Of a stretch of 64,000 nt of DNA, positions 43,291 through 52,426 are shown one piece after another. Position numbers and translations under genes: made by a program. Numbering within the stretch: position 1 is the first letter of the stretch; each line of letters opens with the position of its first letter. The notes under the pieces are model-generated. The model had not been told where the DNA came from. It searched no databases and worked only from the letters and a program-made list of their open reading frames with translations. This DNA comes from Thalassovita autumnalis (GTDB taxonomy: Bacteria > Pseudomonadota > Alphaproteobacteria > Rhodobacterales > Rhodobacteraceae): assembly GCF_001458255.1 (NCBI RefSeq), contig NZ_CYSB01000047.1:27679-91678 (forward strand), written 5' to 3'.

Positions 43291-44360
43291 CGCACCTGCC
43301 CCCGCGCCGCAACGGGTAAGGGGCCGATCACTTGGCCGTCGCGGATCTCAACCAGCTCATCCAGCATATTGACCACCACACAAACGTGGTTCGGCACAAT
43401 CCGCAGCTTGTCACCGACCTGCAGGTCGATTGGGCCGTCGCTGACCAGCCGGCCATGTTCTTCGCTCAGGCTGTCGATGACGATATCGTCCCGCCCCAGC
43501 ACCGCACCGTGGCCGTTGAGACCTAACTGGTCCGAGGTCAGCACCTTGCTGCCCGCATCGATCACCGCCCGGTTTTCCGCGGGAACAGAGACAACTGTGG
43601 CCAGCACCGTCAGGGCGCAATTCTGCCATTTGGCGGTGCCCCGTTCGACCAGCGAACGGTCGTTGTAAACGCAGGTGCCCACGCGCAGCTCATCCGCCAG
43701 ATCCATCTCATGCGCTTGCCACATGTCGGGGCTGCCCCCTGTTGTGATCCGGGGGATCGCGACGCTTTTCGCGGCAAAAACAGCCTGCGCCTCGGCAAAC
43801 CAGTGGCGCACTTCGGCGATCTTTCCGGCGGGGGGGTAGGTCATCAATCCGGCAAAGCGCAGGCCCGCGGCAGCGTTGATCTGATCGGCCAGTTGCAACG
43901 CGGCCTCAGCGCTATCCACACCACACCGGTCCGCGCCGGTGTTGCATTCCACATAGACATCCAGCGGGGCCGACGCGTCAAACCCTGCGGCCAGACCAGC
44001 AATCACCGTGGCATTGTCTGCAACCACCGACAGGCGGCAGCGCTGCGACAACGCCTTCAGTCGCGCCACTTTGGCAGCACCAAGGATGTTGTAGGTGATC
44101 AGCAGATCCACGTCCTTGGTCCGCATACCGTCTAGCATGGCCTCTGCCTCTGAAATCTTCTGGCAGGTGATCCCGACCGCCCCTTGGGCAATCTGGTAAT
44201 CGGCCAGCGACGGCAGCTTATGGGTCTTGATATGGGGCCGCAGGTCCAGCCCGTGCTGGTTACAATAGGCCTGATAGGCGCGCACATTGGCCTCGGCCAC
44301 ATTCATATCCACACAGGCGGCAGGCGTGTCGATCTGATCCCAAGAGGTGGCGTTGCTCAT
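43287..44360 (-). CDS. D-serine dehydratase/D-threonine aldolase-like PLP enzyme
   Basis: 357-residue fold-type III PLP enzyme. The PLP lysine is K45 in RPHIKTHK; the substrate-side C-terminal domain has a metal-site like H325-V-C327 in PNHVCVVV. A histidine-x-cysteine zinc pair is the mark of eukaryotic-type D-serine dehydratases, whereas D-threonine aldolases generally show a different second ligand, so beta-elimination (ammonia loss) is favoured over aldol cleavage. Four-base overlaps on both sides (M81 gene upstream, kinase downstream) tie it into a pathway. The substrate is unknown; a D-configured 2-amino-3-hydroxy acid is expected. Confidence 0.82.
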   Translation of the reverse strand: MSNATSWDQIDTPAACVDMNVAEANVRAYQAYCNQHGLDLRPHIKTHKLPSLADYQIAQGAVGITCQKISEAEAMLDGMRTKDVDLLITYNILGAAKVARLKALSQRCRLSVVADNATVIAGLAAGFDASAPLDVYVECNTGADRCGVDSAEAALQLADQINAAAGLRFAGLMTYPPAGKIAEVRHWFAEAQAVFAAKSVAIPRITTGGSPDMWQAHEMDLADELRVGTCVYNDRSLVERGTAKWQNCALTVLATVVSVPAENRAVIDAGSKVLTSDQLGLNGHGAVLGRDDIVIDSLSEEHGRLVSDGPIDLQVGDKLRIVPNHVCVVVNMLDELVEIRDGQVIGPLPVAARGQVR

Positions 44361-45847
44361 GCGGTGACCTCCTGCGTGGTGGCGTCAGTGGCGAAGGGGT
44401 TTTCGACGATCGGCCAGATCGCGCGGGTCAGCCGGGTGTATTGGGTTTTGGCCGGATTGTTGGGGTAGGGGCCTTCGACGGCGGCATAGAGGATCTCTGC
44501 GGCCACCGGCGCAAAGGCACCGTGGAAATGGTTGGTGGATTTCACGATCAGCACCCGTTTCCGGGTGATATCGATCCCCAGATTGGTGAAGAGATCGGGC
44601 GAGAACGCCTGACTGCGGTTTGAGTTCAGCACAATATCCAGATCGCCGATCCGCACTGCTGCCGCATCGCCCAGAGGCACCACCGAAGTGCCAAAGCTTT
44701 GCACCGCGTCGCGCACAAGTTTTGTCACCGTGACCTTGGCATCAATCGGCGCGCCTGCATGGGCTGAGGTTTTGCCGCCAAAGCGCAGATCAAAGGTCGC
44801 GCCTTCGCCCGCGGCAAAGCACAGCCGCACCGCCATCGGGTCCCAGATGGTGCCAAGTGCGGCACCTTTGAGGCCCTGATCCATAGCCTCCTGCAACAGG
44901 ATCGTGCTGTCACCCGCGACACCGCCACCAGGATTGTCCCAGACATCGGCTAGCACAACGGGGCCAGCTGTGCTCGCGGCGGCGTCCACTGCTTTGATCG
45001 CCTCGGCAGGGGGCAGGAAAGGTGGTTTGGTGGCGCCGCGATAGGTGAACAACTCCAGCCCTTTTTCGCGGGCCAGACGGTCACCAAATTCGGCATTGCC
45101 GTCGGTGATCACAATTGTCTTGGCCCCCAGATCAGCCGAGTCACCGGCCATAAACCCGTGGATCAACGACATCGACAGCACGGTGCCCTCCGCCTCCAGC
45201 GCCTTCATTCGATCTACGAAACCGCGCATCGGCAGGCGCGAGGTTGGCAGCACATCCATCATCCGGCAGTCAAAGGTCGAGATGACCGGCGCAATCTCAC
45301 CCCGTGCAGCACGCAGGGTCAGGTCAACACAGGCTTCGCCGGCCTCAACAAAATCGGTGTGGGGGAATTCCTTGAACACGGTGATGATATCCGCGTTTTC
45401 CACCCGCTTGGCGCTGAGGTGGCTGTGCGGATCAAAACTGACGCCGATTTTGGCATCAGGGCCTGCGATCTGACGCGCGGCCTCAATCAACACACCCTCA
45501 CAATCGGCGCAATCCTCGGCGATCATCGCACCATGCAGCCCCAGAACCACCGCATCCACCGGCAGGGCGGCGCGCAGCTGATCCAGCACTTCCTCGCGCA
45601 GACGGTCCCAGGTGGCGTTGTTCACAGTCCCGCCCGGTTCCGCCCAGGTGGCGGTGCCTTCGATCAGGGTGAAGCCTTCCGTGGCTGCACGGCGGCGCAG
45701 GGCAGGAAACACCGCCGAACACAGTGTCGGCGTTTCGGGATGGTCCCCGGGAGGCGCATAAAAGCTCTGCGCGAAATCGGCAAAATCGGTGCGCAGCGGC
45801 GAGAAGCTGTTGGTTTCCGTGGCAAGCGAGGCGCAGAACACGCGCAT
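44357..45847 (-). CDS. M81-family metallo-amidohydrolase (MlrC-like)
   Basis: 496 residues, full length for the M81/DUF1485 family named after microcystinase C. Candidate metal ligands are H105 (VLGLHGAM), D139 and H141 (SFDPHSH) and H163 (EFPHTDF), all in the N domain; the C domain holds LADVWDNPGGG and the DUF1485 block. No signal peptide, so it acts inside the cell on an imported amide. Microcystin is not a likely substrate here; most family members in proteobacteria lie in small-molecule catabolic operons. A hairpin separates it from the TRAP binding-protein gene. Confidence 0.85.
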   Translation of the reverse strand: MRVFCASLATETNSFSPLRTDFADFAQSFYAPPGDHPETPTLCSAVFPALRRRAATEGFTLIEGTATWAEPGGTVNNATWDRLREEVLDQLRAALPVDAVVLGLHGAMIAEDCADCEGVLIEAARQIAGPDAKIGVSFDPHSHLSAKRVENADIITVFKEFPHTDFVEAGEACVDLTLRAARGEIAPVISTFDCRMMDVLPTSRLPMRGFVDRMKALEAEGTVLSMSLIHGFMAGDSADLGAKTIVITDGNAEFGDRLAREKGLELFTYRGATKPPFLPPAEAIKAVDAAASTAGPVVLADVWDNPGGGVAGDSTILLQEAMDQGLKGAALGTIWDPMAVRLCFAAGEGATFDLRFGGKTSAHAGAPIDAKVTVTKLVRDAVQSFGTSVVPLGDAAAVRIGDLDIVLNSNRSQAFSPDLFTNLGIDITRKRVLIVKSTNHFHGAFAPVAAEILYAAVEGPYPNNPAKTQYTRLTRAIWPIVENPFATDATTQEVTA

Positions 45848-45871
45848 GATTGTATTCCTTCAACAGAGGAA

Positions 45872-45903
45872 AACCGGAGGCATTCCGCAGAACGCCCCCG
45901 GTT
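45872..45903 (-). terminator. Attenuating hairpin between dctP and the M81 gene
   Basis: AACCGG-GGC-TTC on one arm pairs with GAA-GCC-CCGGTT on the other, with two mismatches and a CGCA loop; the minus strand continues in TTTT. Placed in the 66-base gap it would reduce read-through into the enzyme genes and favour abundant binding protein. Confidence 0.6.
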
Positions 45904-45913
45904 CCTTGGGAGG

Positions 45914-46963
45914 TTAGTCGATGTAGGTATCGCCATTGGCTGCGTCGACCGCGCCTTTGAACAGGGTCAGCAGCTCACCCGCTTTGGCGTCCAGGTTTTC
46001 AGCCACATGGGCCTCAAACGCAGGCTGTGCCGCTGCCGCCATCGAGGCACGCTGTTCGTCATTCAGTGCGGTCACTTCGATCTTGTCCATCAAACCCGCC
46101 AGACCACGATCCGAGGCTTCAATGATGCGGCTCAGACCACGTGATGCAGTTACACAGCTTTCGGCGGCGTAATGCAGGGTGGACTGCTCGGCCTCGCTCA
46201 GGCCTTCATAAAACGCGCGGTTCACAATGAAGGTGTAGGGCGAAAACAAATGGTTGGTCAGCGTCATGTGCTGCTGCACTTCGGCAAAGTTGGCGAAGCT
46301 GATGATCGGCACCGGGTTCATCTGGCCGTCAATCACACCGGTTTGCAGACCGGAATAGACCTCACCCCAGCTCAGCGGATAGGCCTCTGCGCCCAGCGAC
46401 TTCACGATGGTCTGGTGGCTTGGCAGGGTCATGGTGCGGATGCGGATGCCGTCGAAATCCTTCAGGTCCGCGATTTTGCGCTGTGAGTTGGTGACCGCAA
46501 AGAACCCACCGGTGTCCGGGAAGCCCAGAACCACAACGTCGCCCAGCTCGGCCTCGATGTCATCGGCCAGTGCCGCGCCAAAGGCGCCGTCAAACACCGA
46601 ATAGGTCGAGGCGTTGTTGGCAAAGGCAAACGGCAGGTTCAGCACGTCAATGCGCGGGTAGTAAGACGCCATCGCACCGGTGGAGGCCAGGGTCGCCTGG
46701 ATTACACCGTCACGCACCTGCTGCACATGTTCCGAGGCCGAGCCCAGCTGGTTCGAGCCAAAGACCTCAACCGTGACGGAGCCGTTGGTGTCTGCCGCCA
46801 CGATGTTCGAAAACACGGCAGTACAGGCGTGGGCCGGGTTTTCAAACGGGTCGGTTTTGTTGTCATGGCCAAAGCGGATCACGCCGCCATCTGCCAGTGC
46901 GCTGGTTGCCGTGATCGCGGTCAGTGCGCTGGCTGCCAGAGTTTTGCTAAGGGTTTTCATCAT
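45914..46963 (-). CDS. dctP: TRAP transporter periplasmic binding protein (DctP)
   Basis: 349-residue DctP-family protein, signal peptide MMKTLSKTLAASALTAITATSALA before DGGVIRF. Family blocks: GSVTVEVFGSNQLGS, the arginine region DFDGIRIRTM that in DctP proteins grips the ligand carboxylate, and SWGEVYSGLQTGVIDGQMNP. The conserved arginine implies an acidic ligand. GGAGGAGAC lies just before the double ATG. It is the third gene of the operon, after dctQ and dctM. Confidence 0.9.
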   Translation of the reverse strand: MMKTLSKTLAASALTAITATSALADGGVIRFGHDNKTDPFENPAHACTAVFSNIVAADTNGSVTVEVFGSNQLGSASEHVQQVRDGVIQATLASTGAMASYYPRIDVLNLPFAFANNASTYSVFDGAFGAALADDIEAELGDVVVLGFPDTGGFFAVTNSQRKIADLKDFDGIRIRTMTLPSHQTIVKSLGAEAYPLSWGEVYSGLQTGVIDGQMNPVPIISFANFAEVQQHMTLTNHLFSPYTFIVNRAFYEGLSEAEQSTLHYAAESCVTASRGLSRIIEASDRGLAGLMDKIEVTALNDEQRASMAAAAQPAFEAHVAENLDAKAGELLTLFKGAVDAANGDTYID

Positions 46964-47017
46964 GTCTCCTCCACTGATGAATTGGGGTTATGGGTTGGGG
47001 TCAAAAGGCGGCTGGGA

Positions 47018-48301
47018 TCAGGGGGCAAAGCCCAAGGCACGGGGCAGCAACAGCGCCGCGTCCTCCCAAAAGGCAAAGATGAAGAGGATGGCGACCTCGG
47101 CGATCAGGAACGGTGCCAGTTTGACGGAAATCCGCTCCAGCTTTTCCCCGGTCACCGAGGACAGCACAAACAGGCAGGCCCCGACCGGCGGCGTCATCAA
47201 TGAGATGTTGAGCGCCAGCACAAAAATGATGCCCGCGTGGATCGGGTTCAGGCCGATCTGTTCAGTCAGGGGCACCAGAACAGGGCCAAGGATGATCAGG
47301 ATCGCGGTGATATCCATCACCATGCCAATGACCAGCAGCACACAGATGATGATGGCGGTGATGGCATAGGGATTGTCCGACAGGCCTAGCACCGTGCCGG
47401 CAATCGCCTGCGGGATCCGCTCAAAGCTCATCCACCAGCCAAGAATGCCCGCAAAGGCGATGATGACAAAGATCACACCTGTGATCCGCGCCGTGCGCAC
47501 CAGCATCCCGTAAAGATCCGCCACATTCAGCGTGCGATAGACAAAGAAGCCGATGAACAGCGCATAGGCGACGGCGATGCTTGCGGCCTCGGTCGGGGTG
47601 ACCACACCACCCAGAATGCCGCCAAGGATGATAACCGGCATCAGCAATGCGGTGATCGAGGACACAAAGGTCTGTCCCACCTCTTTCAATGAGGCGCCGC
47701 GCGCCGCTTTGGGCAGGTTTTCCCGTTTGCCGCCAATCACGATGACCATCATGCAGACCGCACAGATCACCAGACCGGGCAGCAATCCGGCAGCAAACAG
47801 CCCGCCAATCGACACCCCCATGAGCGAACCATAGACCACCATCAGGCCCGAGGGCGGAATGGTCGGCCCAATGATCGAACCGGCGGCGGTGACCGCACAG
47901 GCGTAATCGCGTTTGTAGCCTTCCTTCACCATCGCCGGCACCAGCGTGCGGCCAAAGGCGGCGGCATCTGCGGTGGCTGATCCGGTTAACCCCGCAAAGA
48001 AGACCGAGGCCAGCATATTGGTATGGGCCAGCCCGCCGCGGAACCGTCCCACCAGCACCTGCGCCAGTTTCACCAGCCGGTCGGTGATGCCGATGCCGTT
48101 CATGATTTCCCCTGCAAGGATGAAAAACGGCATCGCCAGGAAGGGGAAGATGTTCAGCGCATTGAAAATCTTCGACGGTGCAATCGCCAGAAAGTTGCTG
48201 CCCCCCATCGAGATCAGGCCGGACACACCCGCCATGCCAATGGCAAATCCGATGGGCATCCCGACCACGATCAGGATGACAAAAATCGCCGCGACAATCA
48301 T
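47018..48301 (-). CDS. dctM: TRAP transporter large membrane subunit (DctM)
   Basis: 427 residues with about 12 membrane segments; DctM marks ILAGEIMNGIGITDRLVKLA, LTGSATADAAAFG and IGPTIPPSG. This is the sodium-driven channel of the uptake system. Its ATG overlaps the dctQ TGA by four bases. Confidence 0.92.
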   Translation of the reverse strand: MIVAAIFVILIVVGMPIGFAIGMAGVSGLISMGGSNFLAIAPSKIFNALNIFPFLAMPFFILAGEIMNGIGITDRLVKLAQVLVGRFRGGLAHTNMLASVFFAGLTGSATADAAAFGRTLVPAMVKEGYKRDYACAVTAAGSIIGPTIPPSGLMVVYGSLMGVSIGGLFAAGLLPGLVICAVCMMVIVIGGKRENLPKAARGASLKEVGQTFVSSITALLMPVIILGGILGGVVTPTEAASIAVAYALFIGFFVYRTLNVADLYGMLVRTARITGVIFVIIAFAGILGWWMSFERIPQAIAGTVLGLSDNPYAITAIIICVLLVIGMVMDITAILIILGPVLVPLTEQIGLNPIHAGIIFVLALNISLMTPPVGACLFVLSSVTGEKLERISVKLAPFLIAEVAILFIFAFWEDAALLLPRALGFAP

Positions 48302-48813
48302 ACGTCTGTTCCCAGTTCTTGCGTGTGGCTTTCCAGATGGCGGCCTTGGTCACGTAGCATCACCAGAAGGATCTGCACCGAACACAGCAGCGCGGCGGCG
48401 GGGATGGCGGCATAGAAAGGCTTCAGCGTTGCGCCCAGGATCATCGCCTGCCGTTTGGCGCCGCTTTCGGCAAAGCTGAGGCCGAACCAGAAGACATAGA
48501 GAAACAGCGCCAGCGCCATGAGATCCATGACGATCAGCAACAGTTGGCGACCACGCGGCGGTAGGGCCAAAAGCACGGCGCTGAGGCCGATATGCTCCCG
48601 CCGCGCGATCGCCGCTGCAACAGCCAGAAGTGCGGCCCAGATCATCAGATAACGGGCTAGAACCTCGGGCCAGGGCAGTTGCCAATGGAAGTAATAGCGG
48701 TCAATCACACCGATCCAGACATCCAGCACCAGCGCCGCGATCAGCAGGGCCAGCACCGCCTCGGTCACGCGGTTGATGCCGGCGCTTAGGCGGCCTGCGG
48801 TTTCTGATAGCAT
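48298..48813 (-). CDS. dctQ: TRAP transporter small membrane subunit (DctQ)
   Basis: 171 residues with four predicted membrane segments; the DctQ motif with an arginine and histidine after helix 3 is seen in AAIARREHIGLSAV. First gene of the operon; its start lies 27 bases inside the control region that carries three operator copies shared with the divergent rpiR gene. Confidence 0.88.
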   Translation of the reverse strand: MLSETAGRLSAGINRVTEAVLALLIAALVLDVWIGVIDRYYFHWQLPWPEVLARYLMIWAALLAVAAAIARREHIGLSAVLLALPPRGRQLLLIVMDLMALALFLYVFWFGLSFAESGAKRQAMILGATLKPFYAAIPAAALLCSVQILLVMLRDQGRHLESHTQELGTDV

Positions 48814-48840
48814 GATGTCTCCCCCCCATCCTGCGAGTTC

Positions 48841-48856
48841 TGTAATTCAGCTACAT
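48841..48856. promoter_or_regulatory. RpiR operator copy 1
   Basis: TGTAATTCAGCTACAT. First of three related 16-base dyads with shared pattern TGT-n3-T-n-A-n2-TACAT in the dctQ-rpiR gap. Copy 2 starts 52 bases further on. Confidence 0.7.
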
Positions 48857-48892
48857 GATTTGCGGCGATACGGGGATTCGTCAATCGAAATT

Positions 48893-48908
48893 TGTGACTA
48901 AGTTACAT
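48893..48908. promoter_or_regulatory. RpiR operator copy 2
   Basis: TGTGACTAAGTTACAT. Middle of three related dyads; 52 bases from copy 1 and 63 bases from copy 3, close to five and six helical turns. Confidence 0.7.
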
Positions 48909-48955
48909 ATCAGCGGGTAAATATGGGGAAATTCGTTGCATTTTCTTGGTCAGAA

Positions 48956-48971
48956 TGTATCTGAATTACAT
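48956..48971. promoter_or_regulatory. RpiR operator copy 3
   Basis: TGTATCTGAATTACAT. Its right part CTGAATTACA is the exact reverse complement of the first ten bases of copy 1. It lies 25 bases before the rpiR start and could block rpiR transcription. Confidence 0.7.
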
Positions 48972-48995
48972 AACTGCCGTAGCCGGAGCCCCCTT

Positions 48996-49892
48996 GTGAC
49001 TGACCCAAATACCGCCATTGCCCCGTTGGATCTGATTTCCCGTCTGGATCAGATGCAGGGTAAATTTGCCTCACGGGAACAGAAGGTTGCGGATTTCGTC
49101 AGCGCCCATCTGGAAGAAATTTCCGGCATGACCATCGCGCAACTGGCCCGCGCCTGTGAGGTTTCGACCCCCACTGTGGTGCGGTTCTGCCGGACCCTGG
49201 GCTGCGACGGTTTCCGTGATTTCAAAATACGGCTGGCGCAAAATCTGGCGGTGTCGCTGCAATATCTCGCGCCAGAACCGGGGCAGGCCCCCGAAACTGA
49301 CGGCGCGGTGGATCAGATCCTCGGCGCGCTTTACGCCACGCTGAACGTGATGCGCGGGCAGCTGAACGGCCAGCAGATCGATGCCGCGATTGCCGCGCTT
49401 TCGGGCGCCGGGCAGATTGTGGTGGCGGGGCTTGGCGGCGGCTCCACCATGGTGGCGCAGGAAGCGGCGAACCGGTTTTTCCGGCTGGGCCTGCCCTCGG
49501 TCGCGGTGTCAGACAGTTACCTTTTGCAAATGCGCGCCGCGACGCTGGGCAAGGGTGACGTTCTATTGCTGATCTCCGCCTCAGGTGCAGCGAATGAGCT
49601 GACCAGCGCGGCCGAGATTGCCGGCGGTTACGGGGCCACCGTGCTGGCCATAACCCGCCCCAAGTCCCCCCTGTCAGACCGTGCCAGCATCGCCATCGAG
49701 GCTGAGCTGCCCGAAGACCCCGACATCCACAAACCCACTGCATCACGTTATGCCCATCTGGTTTTGGTGGACGCCATTGCGATGGGGTTGGCACAGGCGC
49801 GGGCGGAGACGACCAATGAAAACCTGCGTCGCATCCGGGCCTCCCTGACCGCCTATCATGGTCGCACCGGCCCGCAGCCCCTAGGCGACTGA
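48996..49892 (+). CDS. RpiR/MurR-family regulator with SIS domain
   Basis: 298 residues: N-terminal helix-turn-helix (about 10-80, FASREQKVADFVSAH, MTIAQLARACEVSTPTVVRFCRTLGCDGFRDFK) and a SIS sugar-phosphate domain (about 115-250, GQIVVAGLGGGSTMVAQEAANRFF, LISASGAANELTSAAE). RpiR proteins respond to phosphorylated sugars, so the product of the operon's PfkB-type kinase is a natural effector. GTG 48996 was preferred: GGAG is nine bases upstream, while the longer TTG 48936 start would place operator copy 3 inside the coding region. Confidence 0.87.
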   Translation: MTDPNTAIAPLDLISRLDQMQGKFASREQKVADFVSAHLEEISGMTIAQLARACEVSTPTVVRFCRTLGCDGFRDFKIRLAQNLAVSLQYLAPEPGQAPETDGAVDQILGALYATLNVMRGQLNGQQIDAAIAALSGAGQIVVAGLGGGSTMVAQEAANRFFRLGLPSVAVSDSYLLQMRAATLGKGDVLLLISASGAANELTSAAEIAGGYGATVLAITRPKSPLSDRASIAIEAELPEDPDIHKPTASRYAHLVLVDAIAMGLAQARAETTNENLRRIRASLTAYHGRTGPQPLGD

Positions 49893-49907
49893 GCGGGCGC
49901 CGCCAAG

Positions 49908-49935
49908 AAAAAAGGGCCCCGGAAAACCGGGACCC
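49908..49935 (-). terminator. Terminator of the 58-residue secreted protein gene
   Basis: GGGCCCCGG (49914-49922) and CCGGGACCC (49927-49935) pair with one mismatch over AAAA; on the minus strand six Ts follow (49913-49908). It lies about 85 bases past the stop of the mini-gene. Confidence 0.75.
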
Positions 49936-50018
49936 AGGGGCGCTAACCTGAAATTCGGGGATCTGAATTTCCGGGGGGGAGAGGCAGCGCGACAGTCAGG
50001 AGGAGTGAGCAGCGGGCG

Positions 50019-50195
50019 TTACTTGCGCAGGGAGATTTCGACCCGGCGGTTTTGCTGACGGCCTGCGGTGCTGGCCGGTTTGGGCGTCTCAGCGCTGGCC
50101 TGCAGCGACAAGGCGTTGCCGCCCGCCATTGCGGAACCGGTCAGGGCAGAGGTGGCCATCAGGGTGGCGGTCATCAGGGCGATCAGACGGGTCAT
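50019..50195 (-). CDS. 58-residue secreted mini-protein with an OmpA-like C-terminal tail
   Basis: A short gene not found by length-based calling. ATG 50195 has AGGAGAG six bases upstream, and the frame ends at TAA 50019 in front of a good terminator. The product starts with a clear signal peptide (MTRLIALMTATLMATSALTG then SAMA) and the mature part is about 34 residues, ending in GRQQNRRVEISLRK. That ending matches the last strand of OmpA-type peptidoglycan-binding domains, but the rest of such a domain is missing, so it is either a relic or a new small periplasmic protein. A promoter-like motif lies 57 bases upstream. Confidence 0.75.
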   Translation of the reverse strand: MTRLIALMTATLMATSALTGSAMAGGNALSLQASAETPKPASTAGRQQNRRVEISLRK

Positions 50196-50252
50196 TATAC
50201 TCTCCTAAAGCAGCGTTGGTGTGGGGCGCTTCATTGCGCGATCTGTCCGTAA

Positions 50253-50280
50253 GTCGGCTGAGCGGCGCGGAGGGTTCAAA
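50253..50280 (-). promoter_or_regulatory. ECF-type promoter motif before the mini-protein gene
   Basis: On the minus strand TTTGAACC (50280-50273), a 16-base spacer and CGAC (50256-50253). The same two blocks with the same spacing precede the secreted protein gene at 59715-60116. The form GAAC-n16/17-CG is typical of ECF sigma factors. Confidence 0.55.
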
Positions 50281-50474
50281 GTTTTTTCAACTTTTTTCCC
50301 GTCCCGGCTGAAGGCGCGGCGGGGGGGTGCATTTCAAATCGACCAATTCCGCCGCGTTTTCGGTTATTTTCGTAGCTTTCCGGCATTGTTTCTTTGCCAG
50401 ATTCTGCGCTACATCTGTCCTCCGACGCGCGACCCCGTTTGGGGCGCAGCCACGCAGTCCAGAGGAAGATCAAG

Positions 50475-52316
50475 ATGCCGCACTATCGTTCCAGGCGTTC
50501 CACCCATGGCCGCAACATGGCGGGGGCCCGTGGCCTCTGGCGTGCAACGGGCATGACGGATGAAGATTTTGGCAAGCCGATTATTGCGGTGGTGAACTCC
50601 TTCACCCAGTTTGTGCCCGGTCACGTGCACCTGAAGGATCTGGGCCAGATGGTGGCGCGCGAGATTGAAAAAGCCGGTGGCGTCGCAAAAGAATTCAACA
50701 CCATCGCCGTGGATGACGGTATCGCGATGGGCCATGACGGGATGCTCTATTCGCTGCCCTCACGTGAAGTGATCGCGGATTCCGTGGAATATATGGTCAA
50801 CGCTCACTGTGCGGACGCCATGGTCTGTATCTCCAACTGTGACAAGATCACCCCCGGCATGATGATGGCCGCCATGCGCCTGAACATTCCGGTGATCTTT
50901 GTCTCCGGTGGTCCGATGGAGGCCGGCAAGGTCACCATCGATGATCTGGAACATGCGGTGGATCTGGTTGACGCCATGGTTGCGGCGGCCGATGACAAAT
51001 ACACCGACGAACAGGTGCAGCACATCGAAGAAAACGCCTGCCCCACCTGTGGCAGCTGCTCGGGCATGTTCACCGCCAACTCGATGAACTGTCTGGCCGA
51101 AGCGCTGGGTCTGGCGCTGCCGGGCAACGGCTCAACCCTGGCAACCCATGCGGACCGGAAAAACCTGTTCCTTGAGGCGGGTCGCAAGATCGTTGAGATC
51201 ACCAAAGCCCATTATGAGCGTGAAGAGCCCGGCCACCTGCCGCGCGAAATCGCCACCTTTGAGGCCTTTGAAAACGCCATGGCGCTGGACATTGCCATGG
51301 GCGGCTCGACCAACACGGTTCTGCACCTTCTGGCGATTGCCCATGAAGGTAAGGTGGATTTCACCATGGCCGATATGGACCGGCTCAGCCGCAAGGTGCC
51401 TTGCCTCTGTAAAGTTGCACCGAACATCGCCAACGTCCACATGGAAGACGTGCACCGCGCCGGTGGCATCTTCTCGATCCTGGGCGAACTGTCGCGCGGC
51501 GGGCTGTTGCACAATGATGTCAGCACCGTCCACAGCGCCACCATGGGCGAAGCGATTGCCAAATGGGACATCAAGGTCGCCAACAACCCCGAGGCCGAGC
51601 AGCTGTTCAAAGCGGCCCCCGGCGGTGTGCGCACCACACAGGCGTTTTCGACCCAGAACCGCTACAAGGAACTGGACACCGACCGCCAGAACGGCGTGAT
51701 CCGCACCGTGGAAAACGCGTTTTCCAAAGAGGGTGGTCTGGCCGTGCTTTACGGCAATATCGCGCTGGACGGCTGTATCGTGAAAACCGCCGGTGTGGAT
51801 GAAAACATCCTGAAATTCTCGGGCCCCGCCAAAGTGTTCGAAAGCCAGGACGACGCGGTAAGCGGCATCCTGACCGGCAAAGTCGCTGAGGGCGAAGTGG
51901 TCATCATCCGCTATGAGGGTCCGCAGGGCGGTCCGGGCATGCAGGAAATGCTCTACCCGACCAGCTACCTGAAATCCAAAGGTCTGGGCAAGAAATGCGC
52001 GCTGCTGACCGATGGGCGTTTCTCCGGCGGTACCTCCGGCCTGTCGATCGGCCACGCCTCACCCGAGGCGGCAGAAGGTGGCACCATTGGTCTGGTGGAA
52101 ACCGGCGATCTGATCGAAATCGACATCCCCAACCGCACCATCAATCTGGCCGTGGCCGAGGACGTGCTGGAAGCCCGCCGCGCCGCCAAAGGCCCGCTGC
52201 CCTGGGGCCCCGCCGAGGACCGCCCCCGCGCCGTGTCCAAAGCATTGAAAGCCTACGCAGCCTTCGCGTCCTCCGCCGCCAAAGGCGCCGTACGGATCCT
52301 GCCCGGCGAAGAGTGA
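50475..52316 (+). CDS. ilvD: Dihydroxy-acid dehydratase
   Basis: 613 residues, the usual length. Dehydrates 2,3-dihydroxy-isovalerate and -methylvalerate in valine and isoleucine synthesis. Iron-sulfur cysteines are in [10 protein letters not shown] and [21 protein letters not shown] and the C-terminal [14 protein letters not shown] are conserved. ATG 50475 starts the family N terminus [26 protein letters not shown], with AGAGGAAG upstream; the frame extends to 50394 but that part is not conserved. A housekeeping-type gene, which supports the view that the replicon is a chromid or that this region came from the chromosome. Confidence 0.96.
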   Translation: MPHYRSRRSTHGRNMAGARGLWRATGMTDEDFGKPIIAVVNSFTQFVPGHVHLKDLGQMVAREIEKAGGVAKEFNTIAVDDGIAMGHDGMLYSLPSREVIADSVEYMVNAHCADAMVCISNCDKITPGMMMAAMRLNIPVIFVSGGPMEAGKVTIDDLEHAVDLVDAMVAAADDKYTDEQVQHIEENACPTCGSCSGMFTANSMNCLAEALGLALPGNGSTLATHADRKNLFLEAGRKIVEITKAHYEREEPGHLPREIATFEAFENAMALDIAMGGSTNTVLHLLAIAHEGKVDFTMADMDRLSRKVPCLCKVAPNIANVHMEDVHRAGGIFSILGELSRGGLLHNDVSTVHSATMGEAIAKWDIKVANNPEAEQLFKAAPGGVRTTQAFSTQNRYKELDTDRQNGVIRTVENAFSKEGGLAVLYGNIALDGCIVKTAGVDENILKFSGPAKVFESQDDAVSGILTGKVAEGEVVIIRYEGPQGGPGMQEMLYPTSYLKSKGLGKKCALLTDGRFSGGTSGLSIGHASPEAAEGGTIGLVETGDLIEIDIPNRTINLAVAEDVLEARRAAKGPLPWGPAEDRPRAVSKALKAYAAFASSAAKGAVRILPGEE

Positions 52317-52350
52317 TCCCGCCCTTCCGGGACCAGTACAGACATCAGAA

Positions 52351-52375
52351 AAGCCCCGCCTCCGGCGGGGTTTTT
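52351..52375 (+). terminator. ilvD terminator (repeat copy 1)
   Basis: CCCCGCC-TCC-GGCGGGG (52354-52370) followed by five Ts. Ends ilvD 35 bases after its stop. Its right flank GTTTTTCATGGGC recurs exactly at copy 2. Confidence 0.85.
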
Positions 52376-52426
52376 CATGGGCTGTCGTTGCAAGATGCTG
52401 TTTGCTGCGAGTGTGTTAACGTCCGC

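Noticed and set aside
44357..45847. Microcystin degradation
   Set aside because: M81 similarity to MlrC is family-level only; no mlrA, mlrB or mlrD-like genes are near, and the operon points to a small acidic compound.
48936..49892. TTG 48936 as start of the RpiR regulator
   Set aside because: It would put operator copy 3 inside the gene and lacks a ribosome site; GTG 48996 has GGAG at good spacing.
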